A stretch of DNA of 64,000 bases, taken from Nannochloris sp. 'desiccata'. Its lineage: Eukaryota; Chlorophyta; Trebouxiophyceae; Chlorellales; Chlorellaceae. The stretch spans positions 434,001 through 498,000 of the forward strand of contig JAGTXX020000015.1 in NCBI GenBank assembly GCA_019044685.2, read 5' to 3'. Numbering within the stretch: the first letter of the stretch is position 1; each line of letters begins with the position of its first letter. Both the position numbers and the translations under genes were made by a program. Positions 22,213 to 32,784 of the stretch are shown here, one piece after another. The notes beneath the pieces were generated by a model. It had not been told where the DNA came from and made no database searches. It saw nothing but the letters and a program-made list of their open reading frames with translations.

Positions 22213-24388
22213 ATGAACGGAGTATGCAACCAGCGCTGGGCGATAGAAGGCCCATGCCCATGCAATTGTTCTCGCCTTATTTCGTCAAGACTACGGGCTT
22301 TGAACAGCACATTGTCGCCAGCATATACATTAAATAGAATCCCATGCCGTAATCTCGCTTCTATCGTGATCACGAATTCATATTCCTCGGGTAAGGCATT
22401 TATGTCGAGAGCAATTTCAAACCACAGTATAAATTGGTCTCAATTACACTCTCTGTTCATCATCTCTTCGTTTCGACATCATATATAAGCCTTAAATTAT
22501 GTTCCCTACAGACAATGATAGCTTGGTTATGTCTAGTTTTGATGGTAAGTCTTCTTCCTACGATGAAGACCAATTCGGCCCTCATGCTACCTCTGAGCCT
22601 GCTGAAGCCTTGGCACCCAGTGCTGAGCTTCGTGAGCTATGCCACTTACAGCTCACAATGCTTGTTACATCTTTGGAAGCTCGCTTGGCGCTTCTCGAAG
22701 AAACTGGAGTACGTTGTGCAATCTATCGGAGGTCTCCTGCGAGTTTACCCTCCGGTCAATTACAATTGCAGCTTGTTGCAGCGAGTGACGCTAGAGAAGC
22801 TGAAGCAGCAGCAAATCATCGTAAAGATCTCATTCTTGGTATTCCAGAAGCGAATGAACAGTACCAAGAAGCATGGATAGTTGAACAAAACTTAATTGTT
22901 TTACCTGACAGCGGGGGACTTGTCCTGCCACTGGCTCACAATCAATTTTTAGTCGGTCTCCTCGTTGTTGAATGCTGTAGCCCAGATTCTAACGCACCAT
23001 ACAGCGGGTCCCTTGCTGGGTCACTACACCCACCAGCATGCGCTGTCTTCAGCCCAGCAGATATGGCCTTAATAAAGCAGAACGGTACTGCTCTCGGATT
23101 AGCATGCGCCCTGGATTTGCGTGCGGCATTAGAACGTGCTGGCCACGCTGTGCGCCGTAGACAAGTACAAGGTCTTGTAAGACAAGCACGGAAACCGTTG
23201 AGTACGCTGCGTACTTTAGGTGCAATGCTAGCTCCAAGATTACAGGAGGGTGAGCCTGAGCGGGACATGACGGAGAGTATCATGGCACAGGGACAGACAT
23301 TAGGGGAGATAGTAAGTCAATTACAAGCGTTTCTAGCACCGGCAATGCCTACAGTGAGAATAGGAACAGGTGGTTCAGGAGGACCTCGACAGCAGCAGCA
23401 GCAGCAGCAGCAAGATCTCTCGAGAGAGCAACAACAGCAATCAATGTTGTCTGCGGCAAGCTTTATGAATGATGATTCAAGTACCAGTACGAGTGGCAGT
23501 AGTACTACTAGTACTGATGATAGTACTAATTATAGAAGTTCAAGTATGACGAGTGTTGTACCAACTACCGCCAGCAACACAACCAACGTGGAAATGCTTC
23601 CGAGTCCTGCATTGCCATCATCCTCAATCGGAGGAGACTTTTGGACCCCTCCTGCGTTTGCACCGCCATCATTACCATCAAACACAACTGCTGGAGGAGG
23701 AAGCTCCCCTGGTGCTTCAAGTGAAAGCAGCAATGTAGATCGACAACCCCTTTCAGTGGCAGCTCCTCTCGTTTCTACGTTGGCTCCACTTCTCAACAGT
23801 GCTCAAAATTTTGCATCCGTGAGCGGAGTCACTTTTTTACTACCCCCCAAACCAGAATCTTCTTCTTCTGAAATTGTAGCAGGAGCAATGGGGCCAGCAG
23901 CAAAAGAAGATAGAGAACCTCGTTTCACTTTCCCAGAGACAGCCGTACCTGTTGAACCCATCGTACTTAAAAGAATGCTGAGTCAGCTTCTGGACGGTAC
24001 CATAGCATGCTCGGCACGCGGTGATGTTATCGAATTTGTTTGCGAATATGAAGGTGATGGTGTTGTTATTGCGACCAGACTAGTGCAGGCAATAGGACCC
24101 GGCACGCTCACTCGAGGCGGTGCAGCGGCAATGGACTCCGAGGGAGGGCACGTGTTTTTAGCTGAATTTGCCACGTTGTCAAGATTAGCTCGACAAGCTG
24201 GAGGGTGGTTTGATGTCACTGTTGAGCAGCCGAATAAGGCGAATGATGATAACAATTCTTTAGCAGGCGAAGAAAGGAGAAGGGAAAATGATGATGGAAT
24301 GGTAGAGGCAATGTCGCTGGCACGTGGCGGAAGTAGCTTAATGGCTGCAATGTGGTTGCCTAGTGTACCATTAGATGAATTTAATTAA
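22213..24388 (+). CDS. Chloroplast sensor kinase-like protein (GAF plus degenerate histidine-kinase core)
   Basis: I favour exon 1 at 22213-22390 and exon 2 at 22512-24388 (intron gtaagg...ccctacag, frame kept), giving 684 residues with a Ser/Arg/Asn-rich leader that would serve as transit peptide. A model starting at the ATG at 22499 would give 629 residues and no leader. The N-terminal half resembles a GAF sensor domain (EAWIVEQNLIVLPDSGGLVL, LAHNQFLVGLLVVECC). It is followed by a helix pair (LVRQARKPLSTLRTLGAM) in the place of a HisKA dimerisation domain, a Gln/Ser/Thr-rich linker, and a poor HATPase-like end (VLKRMLSQLLDGTIACSARG). This order is that of CSK, which links plastoquinone redox state to plastid transcription. 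The phospho-accepting His is absent. TGTAA at 24455. Confidence 0.55.
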
Positions 24389-24538
24389 AATATGGAAGGT
24401 TGAAATATGTACCCTGCATATGATTTGTATACTTACATACTGCTATTATTGTACTGTAAAACTCTGTCTGCAACATAAAAAGTCAGCGATAATTTGAAGC
24501 CATCGCTTCACCTGCAGACAAAGCACCGTAATTTCTCA

Positions 24539-25582
24539 CTACCTATTTGCAGCCACGCTTACCGGTTCAATTGCTGCTCCTGCTGGTGCTGGTGCCGCTG
24601 CTAATGGCAAGTACCAATCAGGTAGAAACCCTGCTTTCTTCCTAGCTTCATCATTAAATGGAGGCTTTAAGAAACCATGAAAATGTTTCCGTACCAAAGA
24701 ATGAAACCATCCTTCTACTGTAGAATACTGATTTGCATCGACGATCCAATCAGGAACATTGCTGCTTCTTTCTTTTGGAACATCGGCAGTGCTATTTTTA
24801 TGGCCGCTATTGTCTTGTTGTTGCCCACCGCCACTGCTACCGCTGCCTTGTTGTGTTGCGACACCATAAAGATGCTTCAGCCAGCGCACTCCAGCCCCAC
24901 AATGACTGATTTCTTCATTATAAATCACATTTTCTAACAAATCAGCAGATTCGTTATCTCCACCAGCACGAAAACGGGCAATTGTTTTGGGGAGGATGTC
25001 AAGACCTCTCGCTTCGTGCACAGCGTGCTCTACACTTAGTCTTGCAGCTAAACTGCCCGCTGTTTCCATTGCAGATTCCCATAGACCATCGTGGGCTGCT
25101 AAACTGCCATAATCCAGCCCTGTAGCCTGCAGTCGTAGTAATAATAAGGAAAAGTGGCGAGCTTCATCCTCAGCAACTTGGATCCAGTCAGAGTAGAAAT
25201 CTCTTGGTAAATTTGCAGCATAGTCTGGATCGGCACCGAATCGAGCTATAATATCCCATGCGAGATCAATAGCACAGCATTCAATGTGGCACAAAGAGTG
25301 TAGCAACGCTTGACGGCTTGCCAGAGTTCCTCCTTTGCCGCGCCGGGGCAGTTCCGCCGGTGATACTAATTTGACTTTATTATTCCTTCCTGGACGCTCA
25401 GGAGCTAGTCCATGGTGTTTTCCGGGTGAAGGTAATATGATGTCACCTGCTTTCCAGAGGCCGTACGCTAGTTTGGTGTAGGATGCTTTGAGAAGAGGAT
25501 CCGATTGAGAAATGCATTTCAATGAAATAATTATGCAATCATCGCCAGCAGCCGGGGCTGATTGTAGATCAAAGTCTTCCAT
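24539..25582 (-). CDS. DUF455 ferritin-like (putative diiron) protein
   Basis: A single-exon, 347-residue protein of the DUF455 family, with a ferritin-like helical bundle and unknown substrate. The candidate metal motifs appear in order: HIECCAIDLAWD, AEDEARHFSLLLLRL, EHAVHEARGLD and NEEISHCGAGVRWLKHLYG. This gives the repeated E...ExxH pattern of ferritin-like diiron proteins. N-terminal residues 1-60 are less conserved, with FRLSG-type plastid features absent. A Gly/Gln/Ser-rich loop (~250-275) interrupts the C-terminal part. The gene is divergent from ISCU with only 236 bases between starts. The shared iron theme may be coincidence. Function unknown. Confidence 0.85.
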   Translation of the reverse strand: MEDFDLQSAPAAGDDCIIISLKCISQSDPLLKASYTKLAYGLWKAGDIILPSPGKHHGLAPERPGRNNKVKLVSPAELPRRGKGGTLASRQALLHSLCHIECCAIDLAWDIIARFGADPDYAANLPRDFYSDWIQVAEDEARHFSLLLLRLQATGLDYGSLAAHDGLWESAMETAGSLAARLSVEHAVHEARGLDILPKTIARFRAGGDNESADLLENVIYNEEISHCGAGVRWLKHLYGVATQQGSGSSGGGQQQDNSGHKNSTADVPKERSSNVPDWIVDANQYSTVEGWFHSLVRKHFHGFLKPPFNDEARKKAGFLPDWYLPLAAAPAPAGAAIEPVSVAANR

Positions 25583-25818
25583 TGGCGTTTAATGGATAAA
25601 CAACATGCATGGGCACGGTAATGAAAATAGTTTATTTGCAGTCAATTCTGATAATTTGCGCAAAATAATAGGTCGGACTCAAAACCTTAATCGAGACCCT
25701 GACCGCAACATTATGATTACTTTTAATTTTAACAAAACTTCAAGAAGGTGTGTTAAACAGCGAAAGGCGTTGGATACTTTACAAGCTGACATAATAATAA
25801 ATCATAATTTCAAAAAAC

Positions 25819-26506
25819 ATGAACGCACTCAGCAGAGCTGTCCGCGGCATTTTACTTCAGGCCAGAACTAGCTCGGAAATCTCGAACACGGGTGCCAAGA
25901 GCCTGCCGGGTATCTTGAGCCGAAGCTACCATAAAAATGTAAGATTGTGTGGTAGGATCGGATGCCACTTGTTAGTTTAATTAAAAAAGCCCTCGTTCAG
26001 GCATCCCACCCCATATCGGAGATTTGTTTTTGCATTTTAGCTCATTTCTCCAAGTTCTTGCTGATATCACTTAAATTTGACGGCTCCTCTCTTTTTTCTA
26101 ATCCCTTCAGGTTGTGGATCACTACGAACACCCCCGCAACGTAGGAAGCTTTGATAAAAACGACCCCAACGTAGGCACTGGACTCGTAGGCGCCCCAGCA
26201 TGCGGAGATGTCATGAAACTTCAAATCAGGGTTGACGATGATGGTAATATCATCGATTCGTGCTTTAAAACTTTTGGATGTGGTTCGGCAATTGCTTCAA
26301 GCAGTGTTGCCACTGAATGGGTCAAAGGAAAAGGTGTCGAGGAGGTATTGACTATTAAAAATAACGATATTGCAAAGCATCTTAGTCTTCCTCCTGTCAA
26401 GCTTCATTGCAGTATGTTGGCAGAGGACGCTATTAAGGCGGCAGTAAGCGATCTCAAGGCCAAGAAGGCAGCTGCTGGAAAGCAGTTGAAGGTTGCATCT
26501 GCGTAG
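25819..26506 (+). CDS. ISCU: Mitochondrial iron-sulfur cluster scaffold ISCU
   Basis: Scaffold on which [2Fe-2S] clusters are built with sulfur from NFS1 before transfer by HSP70/HSC20. Exon 1 is 25819-25938, the phase-0 intron is gtaaga...cccttcag, and exon 2 is 26111-26506; the product is 171 residues. The leader MNALSRAVRGILLQARTSSE is a clear mitochondrial presequence. The junction restores YHKNVVDHYEHPRNVGSFDK. All three cluster cysteines are present (GAPACGDVMKLQI, KTFGCGSAIASSS, KLHCSMLAEDA), as is the HSP70-recognition motif LPPVK. The length fits the family (~165). Nothing appears broken. Confidence 0.97.
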
Positions 26507-26864
26507 ATTTATATAATATACATCATTTAGATTAGTAATTAAAATCACCTATCTTGTGCATAATTCTGGGTATTTTAAATGATTTCTCCGTGTACCTCCC
26601 TCCCTAGTACTTTTGATCCCCTTTTTATTCTCTCCGAGGGTCTTACCCTCCTTGCCCCCCGCTGTTGCTGTTACTTAATGACAGTTGGGTACAGCGGCAT
26701 TTAAATGAATTTAACACGTCCAATTTCTCTCTCTTTTTGCGCTGTATCTCACGAGTAAATACGTAGTTATTAAAAGATGAATGTAAGAATCTCAATTCGC
26801 TAAAGAATCAAATAATTTGGTGCAGAAAAGACGTGTTGAACCATTTTTATTGAAAATGTATAAT
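26507..26864. other. Convergent 3' region ISCU / EamA transporter
   Basis: These 358 bases lie between two stop codons facing each other. The region contains pyrimidine-rich blocks around 26590-26660 and otherwise AT-rich sequence. No ORF or RNA structure is supported. Confidence 0.35.
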
Positions 26865-28241
26865 TCATTCCGTCTTCTTTCCATTAGCATTATTATTATT
26901 ATCATTACCACTATTTAATAGCGTCACAGCTCCCAGCGTCACACTCGCACCAAACAACTGCAACGGCGTCAAAGTCTCCCCTAACGCCACATACCCGCCT
27001 GCTGCAGCAAACATCGGTGTTAAAAAAGTTAAACTACTCAATGCTGTCAAGTTACCTCGCACCGTTGCTTCATAAAAGAAAACTCCATAACTAGCGGCAG
27101 ATCCTAATAAAGACACATACACTAATAACCCTACATCTGAAGGAGTAATAGCCGCCAATTTTGTGGATAGTTCACCTCCATCTTGCACTAGTGCTAGTAC
27201 CGTCAATGGGATGCCTCCCAAGATCATATGCCAGCCTGTAGCTACCACTGGATCACAGTATTTGGCAACCCACCGAACCATGACGGTACCTATAGCCATA
27301 GATTGCGCTGCGAGAAGCATCCACCACTCTCCAGAATCCCATAACGACCAAGAAGTAGAAGAAGCGGCAAGGTCAGTGCTAATTGCCGCTGTTGTTGTTG
27401 TTGTTGTTGTTGTTGCCAAGGTACTCAAAAAACCATTAGAAAGCATCTCAGGGGGTACTTCTAATAACAATAATCCTAATACACCCATGCCTAGCCCCAG
27501 CACACCTAATTTACCTAGCCTTTCTCCAAAGAAAAGCGAAGCAAGCAATGCAACAGTCAGCGGTTGTGAATCGATAATCACAGAGCCAAGGCCAGCAGAG
27601 GTCCGTTGAAGGCCCTCAGCTAAGAATCCTTGAAACATAGCCCCATCTGCTAGTCCAAATAAAGCTACAGCAAGCCATGCCATGCTTGAACTAGGCTGTT
27701 TCCGGCCAGTTGCTTGAGCCCATAGAAGCAAAACTATACCGGCAGGTATTAGTCGCCATGCCGCCAAAAAGAGGGGAGTTGTATGAGGGCCTAATTCCTT
27801 CATAGCTACCATAGATGTACCCCAGAAGAAAAAGGGACTTATTAATAGTAAGGTATCTATAAAAGGAGCCACGCTACTGCGTTCTTGTGTAGTTGACAGT
27901 TTAGAACTAGAGCTGCCATTGCCATTAGTTAAATTGTTTATTTCGTATTCAGGAACGACGCATTCGACTTCAGCGCCTACTCCGTAACATGCTAAATCAT
28001 CTGCAGTATTTGTATCATTGGAAGCAGTCATACTGTTGCTATTATTGCTGTCTGTGCTGTTATTGCTGTTGCCGGCAGCACGAGCCACACGTCGTCTAGG
28101 GCGGCGGAGCAGCTGTAGCTTTGGTCGTGCTAATAGTGCTCGTTGTGTTTGAGCCATAAGAAGGCAATGTGGTCCATCCGAAAATATTCTAGAGCCAAGC
28201 ATTTTGTGAAATGAAGCTAGTGAAAGGTATACCTTGAACAA
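26865..28241 (-). CDS. EamA/DMT-superfamily transporter, probably plastid envelope
   Basis: A single exon encoding up to 458 residues. The likely start is the internal Met at 28157, which gives an Arg-rich transit-like leader (MAQTQRALLARPKL, then RRPRRRVARAA) that would target the plastid. The body has about ten hydrophobic segments in two EamA halves: LLLISPFFFWGTSMVAMKEL starts the first, and AIGTVMVRWVAKYCDPVVA the second. The FLAEGLQRTSAGLGSVIIDS stretch is typical of plant and cyanobacterial EamA permeases. A poly-Thr run encoded by (GTT)n at 27391-27415 (plus strand) sits between the halves. The substrate is unknown. The gene is divergent from GST. Confidence 0.88.
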   Translation of the reverse strand: MFKVYLSLASFHKMLGSRIFSDGPHCLLMAQTQRALLARPKLQLLRRPRRRVARAAGNSNNSTDSNNSNSMTASNDTNTADDLACYGVGAEVECVVPEYEINNLTNGNGSSSSKLSTTQERSSVAPFIDTLLLISPFFFWGTSMVAMKELGPHTTPLFLAAWRLIPAGIVLLLWAQATGRKQPSSSMAWLAVALFGLADGAMFQGFLAEGLQRTSAGLGSVIIDSQPLTVALLASLFFGERLGKLGVLGLGMGVLGLLLLEVPPEMLSNGFLSTLATTTTTTTTAAISTDLAASSTSWSLWDSGEWWMLLAAQSMAIGTVMVRWVAKYCDPVVATGWHMILGGIPLTVLALVQDGGELSTKLAAITPSDVGLLVYVSLLGSAASYGVFFYEATVRGNLTALSSLTFLTPMFAAAGGYVALGETLTPLQLFGASVTLGAVTLLNSGNDNNNNANGKKTE

Positions 28242-28618
28242 TTTAGATCAGAAGTTGTGGAATTGAATTTTGAGACAGAAATATTTTAGCTGGAGAGTTA
28301 CTTGACGCTTGGCGCTCGCTTACTAAATTTATTCTGACACGACCAAGCATTCAAAAGGCAGAATGGTTGAGTTTAAGTCTGCTTTACCTTGTGTTTGTCA
28401 AAAACTTTCCTCCTTCAAGTTGGCTTGGCAAGGTTTATGAAATATTTATTCGATTCTAGTGAAAGATCTTCTATTCATTATTCTTTGCGAGTGTTCAAAA
28501 CCGCGTGTTAGCGCCAAAACTGTGACAAATTGCGCCAGAACTCCTCATTTCTCTTCAGATCCAACTTGATTTATTCACTCCTCTTGATTTTCTAATTCAG
28601 TCCAAAAACTCCATTACC
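28242..28618. promoter_or_regulatory. Divergent intergenic region EamA transporter / GST
   Basis: These 377 bases lie between opposed start codons and hold both 5' UTRs and promoters. The sequence is AT-rich with no definite TATA box or repeat. Confidence 0.35.
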
Positions 28619-29458
28619 ATGAAGCCCACTCTTCACTACTTTCAGATCCGTGGTAAGTAAAACCAAAAACATCGGCGTTTAAGCCATAAGTCATGATTAA
28701 TACACAGAATCTCCAGTAGTCAACACTCCCGCCCGCCGCCAGCATTTCAGAAAGACTCTCGATGAAATCAACAGTAGAAGCTAAAATTTACGCCTTTACT
28801 TATTCAAATTTCTCGGTATGAAACTGCAGGTCGCGGTGAACCCATTCGTCTTATCCTTGCCGCCAAGGGCCTCGAATTTGACGATCTCCCTATTGATTTC
28901 CCTTCCATGAAGGGTGACAAGGTCGGCTTCCCCTGTGGCCAAGCCCCTCGATTCCAAGATGACACCGTCGACATGATCCAAAGTAACGCGATAGTCCGGC
29001 ATTTAGGTCGCAAACATGATATGTATGGTAGTGACCTCAAAGAGCAAGCATTGGTCGACCAAATCCTCGACACCGTGGAATCTATTAAAGTAAAATATCT
29101 TACTTTAATTTATGAAGATCAATTATCTGATGAAGCAAAAGCTGCATACTTCAAACTTCGTATTGATGAAGCTGGTGCCGTAGAGAAGAACGGAGGAGCT
29201 CATTTTGCCTATTTGAACTGTATGTTGAAGAAACATCAAAATGGCGGGGCATTTGTTCTCGGTTCTAAGTTAAGTGTGGCTGATATCATGCTGTTTGATA
29301 TTGTCGACATGCATGTGCGTATTTATGGAGATGATTTTAAGAGTGTATGGCCTGCTCTTGCTGCTCATCATGATGCAGTAGCAGGGTTTTCAACCATCGC
29401 CTCCTATCTGGCATCCGACCGCCGCCACTCTCAACAGAATGGTAATCCTTTGGGTTAA
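28619..29458 (+). CDS. Glutathione S-transferase, sigma/pi-like
   Basis: Exon 1 (28619-28652, only 11 codons plus one base), intron gtaagt...actgcag, exon 2 28830-29458; 220 residues. The junction restores the thioredoxin-fold start HYFQIRGRGEPIRLILAAKG, with Tyr7 in the catalytic position typical of sigma/pi/alpha-type enzymes. QAPRFQDDTVDMIQSNAIVR is the glutathione gamma-glutamyl-binding segment; the usual PxL/PxF cis-Pro and the QS pair are visible. The C-terminal helical half (GGAFVLGSKLSVADIMLFDI) has the N-capping S-x-x-D motif. The substrate is not predictable. The first exon is easy to miss because it is so short. Confidence 0.93.
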
Positions 29459-29715
29459 GAACGTAGGGTTCCTAGGGTTCTTCCAGTTCTATGGTATCAT
29501 CATACATTTCTTAGTAAAAGTATATTGGAGGTTCCATTTCTAAGTTTCTAGAGGTCGTGAATTTTCCGATGTTGGCAGCTTCTTATTTAAATTCGTTAAA
29601 GACGAGCTGGCAGTTTCGAAATATTTTATGTATTGTTGAATTAAATAGCCTTTGCAAGTATTCCTTTCTAAGTTGCTTCTTTGAAGGTCTTTACGAGTGT
29701 AATTTCTCTTGAGAT

Positions 29716-31104
29716 ATGCTGATGCGGGACACAAATTCTTGCCCGAATTCCCCGGCCAGATCCGTGGAACGCTGGGAAATAGAGAACGACCACCTTAAAC
29801 AGCAGATTTCACTCTTACAATTTGAGTTAGATAATAGAAGGCGTGCGTTTCTACTAGCAGTGCAGGAAATTAACGCCACACATGAAACTAGAGCACGAGT
29901 AAGATCATTCACTTTCAAATTGCCAACTTTATATTTTTCTTGTAGACTCCCCTACCCAATTGCAAGTTAACTCGAGTCTTTACTGACCATGCAGCATGAC
30001 GAAGGCCGCATTATGTATCTCAAACAGAGTAACCAAGAGCTCGCAGTACAGGTAGAGAGACTAACTAAACGCTCACACCGTGACCAAGCCAAAACCGCAA
30101 CTGCAGAACGTGCTGTTTATCAACTTGAAGCTCAAAATGTATGGCTAGAGGCTCAATTAAAGGCTTCTTTACACGAAAATACGAAAAACCAACATCAAAA
30201 TCAGTCACAGAGTCCTCACACTGTTGTCCTATTTCGGGAAACGACCTCGGCGCCCCCACAACTGCAAACCGAAGACCTCTCCCGGACCGTAGCAACGACA
30301 ACCGCGGGCATGAATATTGAAGGGAATAATTTAAGTCTAAGCCTGACTTTGTCTGAAGACTCCTCGTTGGCGGGAATGCAACCACAACAACAGCAACGCC
30401 GTGCTGAAGATGACAATACTGCCAACGGTAGTAGTGACAATCTTAGCGTTAGTGATATCAATGATGATACTATTAACAACCAGTTTTCTTTTCCCATCAT
30501 GTCATCTTTACCACTGAGCCCACCACCTTCGATGCCTCCGCCTCCTCGACGGAGCACCTATGCTGAAGCTATTACCGGCACGATGAACAACAACTTAGGA
30601 AACATGAATAATACGAGTATCACTGCCGCTAAAAGAGCTATACTGATTACAAATACTACTGCTAATACTACTACTAATATTGCTACTGCTACTACTCGAC
30701 GAAAGAGAGCGACGTATGGCACAAATCCCAGATTTCTTGAGATACGCCAAGCCTACCATAGTGTCTTAACTTCACAAGCAGAAGAAGAAGAGCCGCTGGC
30801 TCGATGGGTACGTACCGTCATGTCCAATACATCTGCTATAGAGACAGATCCTAAGAAAGTGGAACCGGTACTTCTTGGTTTAAAAGAGTTGTGTGAAGAG
30901 AATGGCATCCCGCTGCCACTACACAGAGTAGGCCCTTGTCAATTTCAGCTAGTAGGGAAGAAAAGTGGGGGTCAGAGACTGAGTGTGAGGTTAATTAATG
31001 GACGGTTGATGGCACGGTCTGGTCCTGCGTGGTTGGATATATTTAAATGGTTGGAAAGACAACCTTTGGCCATAGAAGAGGGAGATGAAGATGTGGTTGT
31101 ATAG
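29716..31104 (+). CDS. Coiled-coil protein with possible GAR (GAS2-like) C-terminal domain
   Basis: Exon 1 is 29716-29898, the phase-0 intron is gtaaga...catgcag, and exon 2 is 29995-31104; 430 residues. Residues ~15-120 form a long coiled coil (ENDHLKQQISLLQFELDNRR, then MYLKQSNQELAVQVERLTKR). The middle (120-290) is low-complexity Asn/Thr/Ser/Pro. The last ~130 residues look folded, with RWVRTVMSNTSAIETDPKKV, LGLKELCEENGIPLPLHRVG and finally LSVRLINGRLMARSGPAWLD. That final stretch resembles the microtubule-binding GAR domain (R-x-x-x-L-M-V-R-x-G-x-G-W). If right, this is a cytoskeletal linker. The coiled coil is clear; the GAR call is weak. Confidence 0.6.
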
Positions 31105-31326
31105 GATATACAATGGAAAATTATGAAATGATTTTTGTTCGTTATTTTCTATGAATGGATTGTGGTGAGATAATCTGAACAATGAAATGAATTTAAAGCT
31201 ATACATCACTTATTTTATGTATAAGTTCACATGTATTTGGTAATCATCAATTAAAACAAAACAAAAGTTAGCGGGGGGGAAAATTATGAAAAAACATTCT
31301 TGTATACAAACCAAATAATCGCCTCT

Positions 31327-32463
31327 CTAAAAGGCTGCTTCCAAAGGAGCAACGCGTGTCTTATTAGCTTCTAATTTATCTAATGCCGCTTGCAGTTCTT
31401 CCAACGACTTTGCCCCTTCCAACTTTTCAGAGCCAACGACCCAGGTAGGGAACCCTTCAAGATTTGCTGCTTTGCATGCTGGCGCCATTTCAACACCCTG
31501 CTTCCACCCACCAGGGAAACATTCGACATAAGGGAAATCACTCATAGCTTCTTGACCAAATATTTGTTTCTGATCATAGCAATGGCTACACCAAAAGGCA
31601 CCATACATCTGCGCCCCTGCTTCTCGTAGCCGTGCTGCCAAGCTTGTCGCCTCAGGAGGAGACTCTGTAGTAACAACAGGTTGCTTATATTCAAGTTCTG
31701 TGATACCAGTGCCAGCTTGAGATGCATCAGGCGTGCCAAGGGCAAGGGTAAGAGCTAATAAAGTGGCTGCAGCAAGGCCGGCACAGGGAGCAGCGGCCTC
31801 TTCCAATTCCCGTGGTTGTAAGCCTGTTATCGTCAAAGCCACGATACCAGTCGATAGAGCTGCTGATCCTATACACCAAGGGCATAACTCCCCAGGAAAA
31901 GCGGTGAACAATATGTACATCAAATAGGCAGAGGTGGTGCCTAATAAAAGACCGCCAGCCAAGACAGCGGTGCGTAAAGGGGTCTCGGCATCTTCATCAT
32001 TACGTCTTACCGCGCCGATTCCGGCTATAGATAATGCTACTACTCCGCCATAAACCAACATGCCAACGGCAGATAAAGGAACTGTGCCCCATAAAGAAGC
32101 ATAATCGCTGGTAAGGACTGAAGCACACCCGCCATAAAGGGGGCACGCAACTACACCTCCTAAAAGCTTAGTAACCGCCAAATAGCCAGTTTCTAAAGCA
32201 CCTAAACTAGCCAATGCAGCGACTGGGGCAAAGGGGAAAGGAGCGCGAAGACGGGTAGAGCTCCTCCTTGTGTTTTGCTGCTCCCGCCCAGACGTTGAAG
32301 GTTCAGTGTTCTTCTTGTTATTGCTAGCTTGAGTTAAACGCACCCGCTTTGAACGATGCGTAACATTACTGAGATTTATTCTGGGGCATTGGAGGGTTGT
32401 AAGGCCTCTCACTGGGGTAGACAAGGCTAGAAGAGAGCTCATCTTCGATGTCATGAGAGCCAT
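31327..32463 (-). CDS. LTO1: Plastid VKOR-thioredoxin fusion (LTO1-type disulfide oxidoreductase)
   Basis: A thylakoid membrane enzyme that makes disulfide bonds in lumenal proteins, including those needed for photosystem II. It is a single exon of 378 residues. The leader is a simple Ser/Thr/Arg-rich transit peptide (MALMTSKMSSLLALSTPVRG). The VKOR part (~75-245) has four to five membrane segments, a loop Cys pair (CPLYGGC), SDYASLWGTVPLSAVGMLVY, and the active-site CxxC in ELCPWCIGSAALS. The soluble thioredoxin-like part (~285-378) has the CSHC redox pair in GAFWCSHCYDQKQIFG and a second Cys pair further on. It is divergent from the bromodomain gene. All redox cysteines are present. Confidence 0.95.
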   Translation of the reverse strand: MALMTSKMSSLLALSTPVRGLTTLQCPRINLSNVTHRSKRVRLTQASNNKKNTEPSTSGREQQNTRRSSTRLRAPFPFAPVAALASLGALETGYLAVTKLLGGVVACPLYGGCASVLTSDYASLWGTVPLSAVGMLVYGGVVALSIAGIGAVRRNDEDAETPLRTAVLAGGLLLGTTSAYLMYILFTAFPGELCPWCIGSAALSTGIVALTITGLQPRELEEAAAPCAGLAAATLLALTLALGTPDASQAGTGITELEYKQPVVTTESPPEATSLAARLREAGAQMYGAFWCSHCYDQKQIFGQEAMSDFPYVECFPGGWKQGVEMAPACKAANLEGFPTWVVGSEKLEGAKSLEELQAALDKLEANKTRVAPLEAAF

Positions 32464-32784
32464 TTCTGCATTTAATTGGACGGCTTGGTGCTTGTAAATG
32501 TTTGCAAAGAATATCTAATGGCAGAAGGAACGTTTAACCACCGCAACCTGAGGTTCTGAGGCATATAAAGCTCGTTTTTCGCGTTCTCTTGATCCAGGAG
32601 GCTTCTAATTGACACCTTTTTTAAGGTTTTAAGCCTCTAGGGAGCCTTGCATTCATTATTTCCTTCTGCAATACATGAACTACGCTTACCCCAAGCGGTG
32701 AAGAAGTCTGAACTCGTAATTCTGTCAAAATATGGAGTGCTAGAATTCCGAAATTGCATTTTGAAAACGGCAAAATGGTCGGAG
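32464..32784. promoter_or_regulatory. Divergent intergenic region LTO1 / bromodomain gene
   Basis: These 321 bases lie between opposed starts. A TATAAAG element at 32564-32570 is in the right orientation for the bromodomain gene. An earlier in-frame ATG at 32647 would add 46 residues of unlike composition to that protein, so I treat it as leader sequence. Confidence 0.4.
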
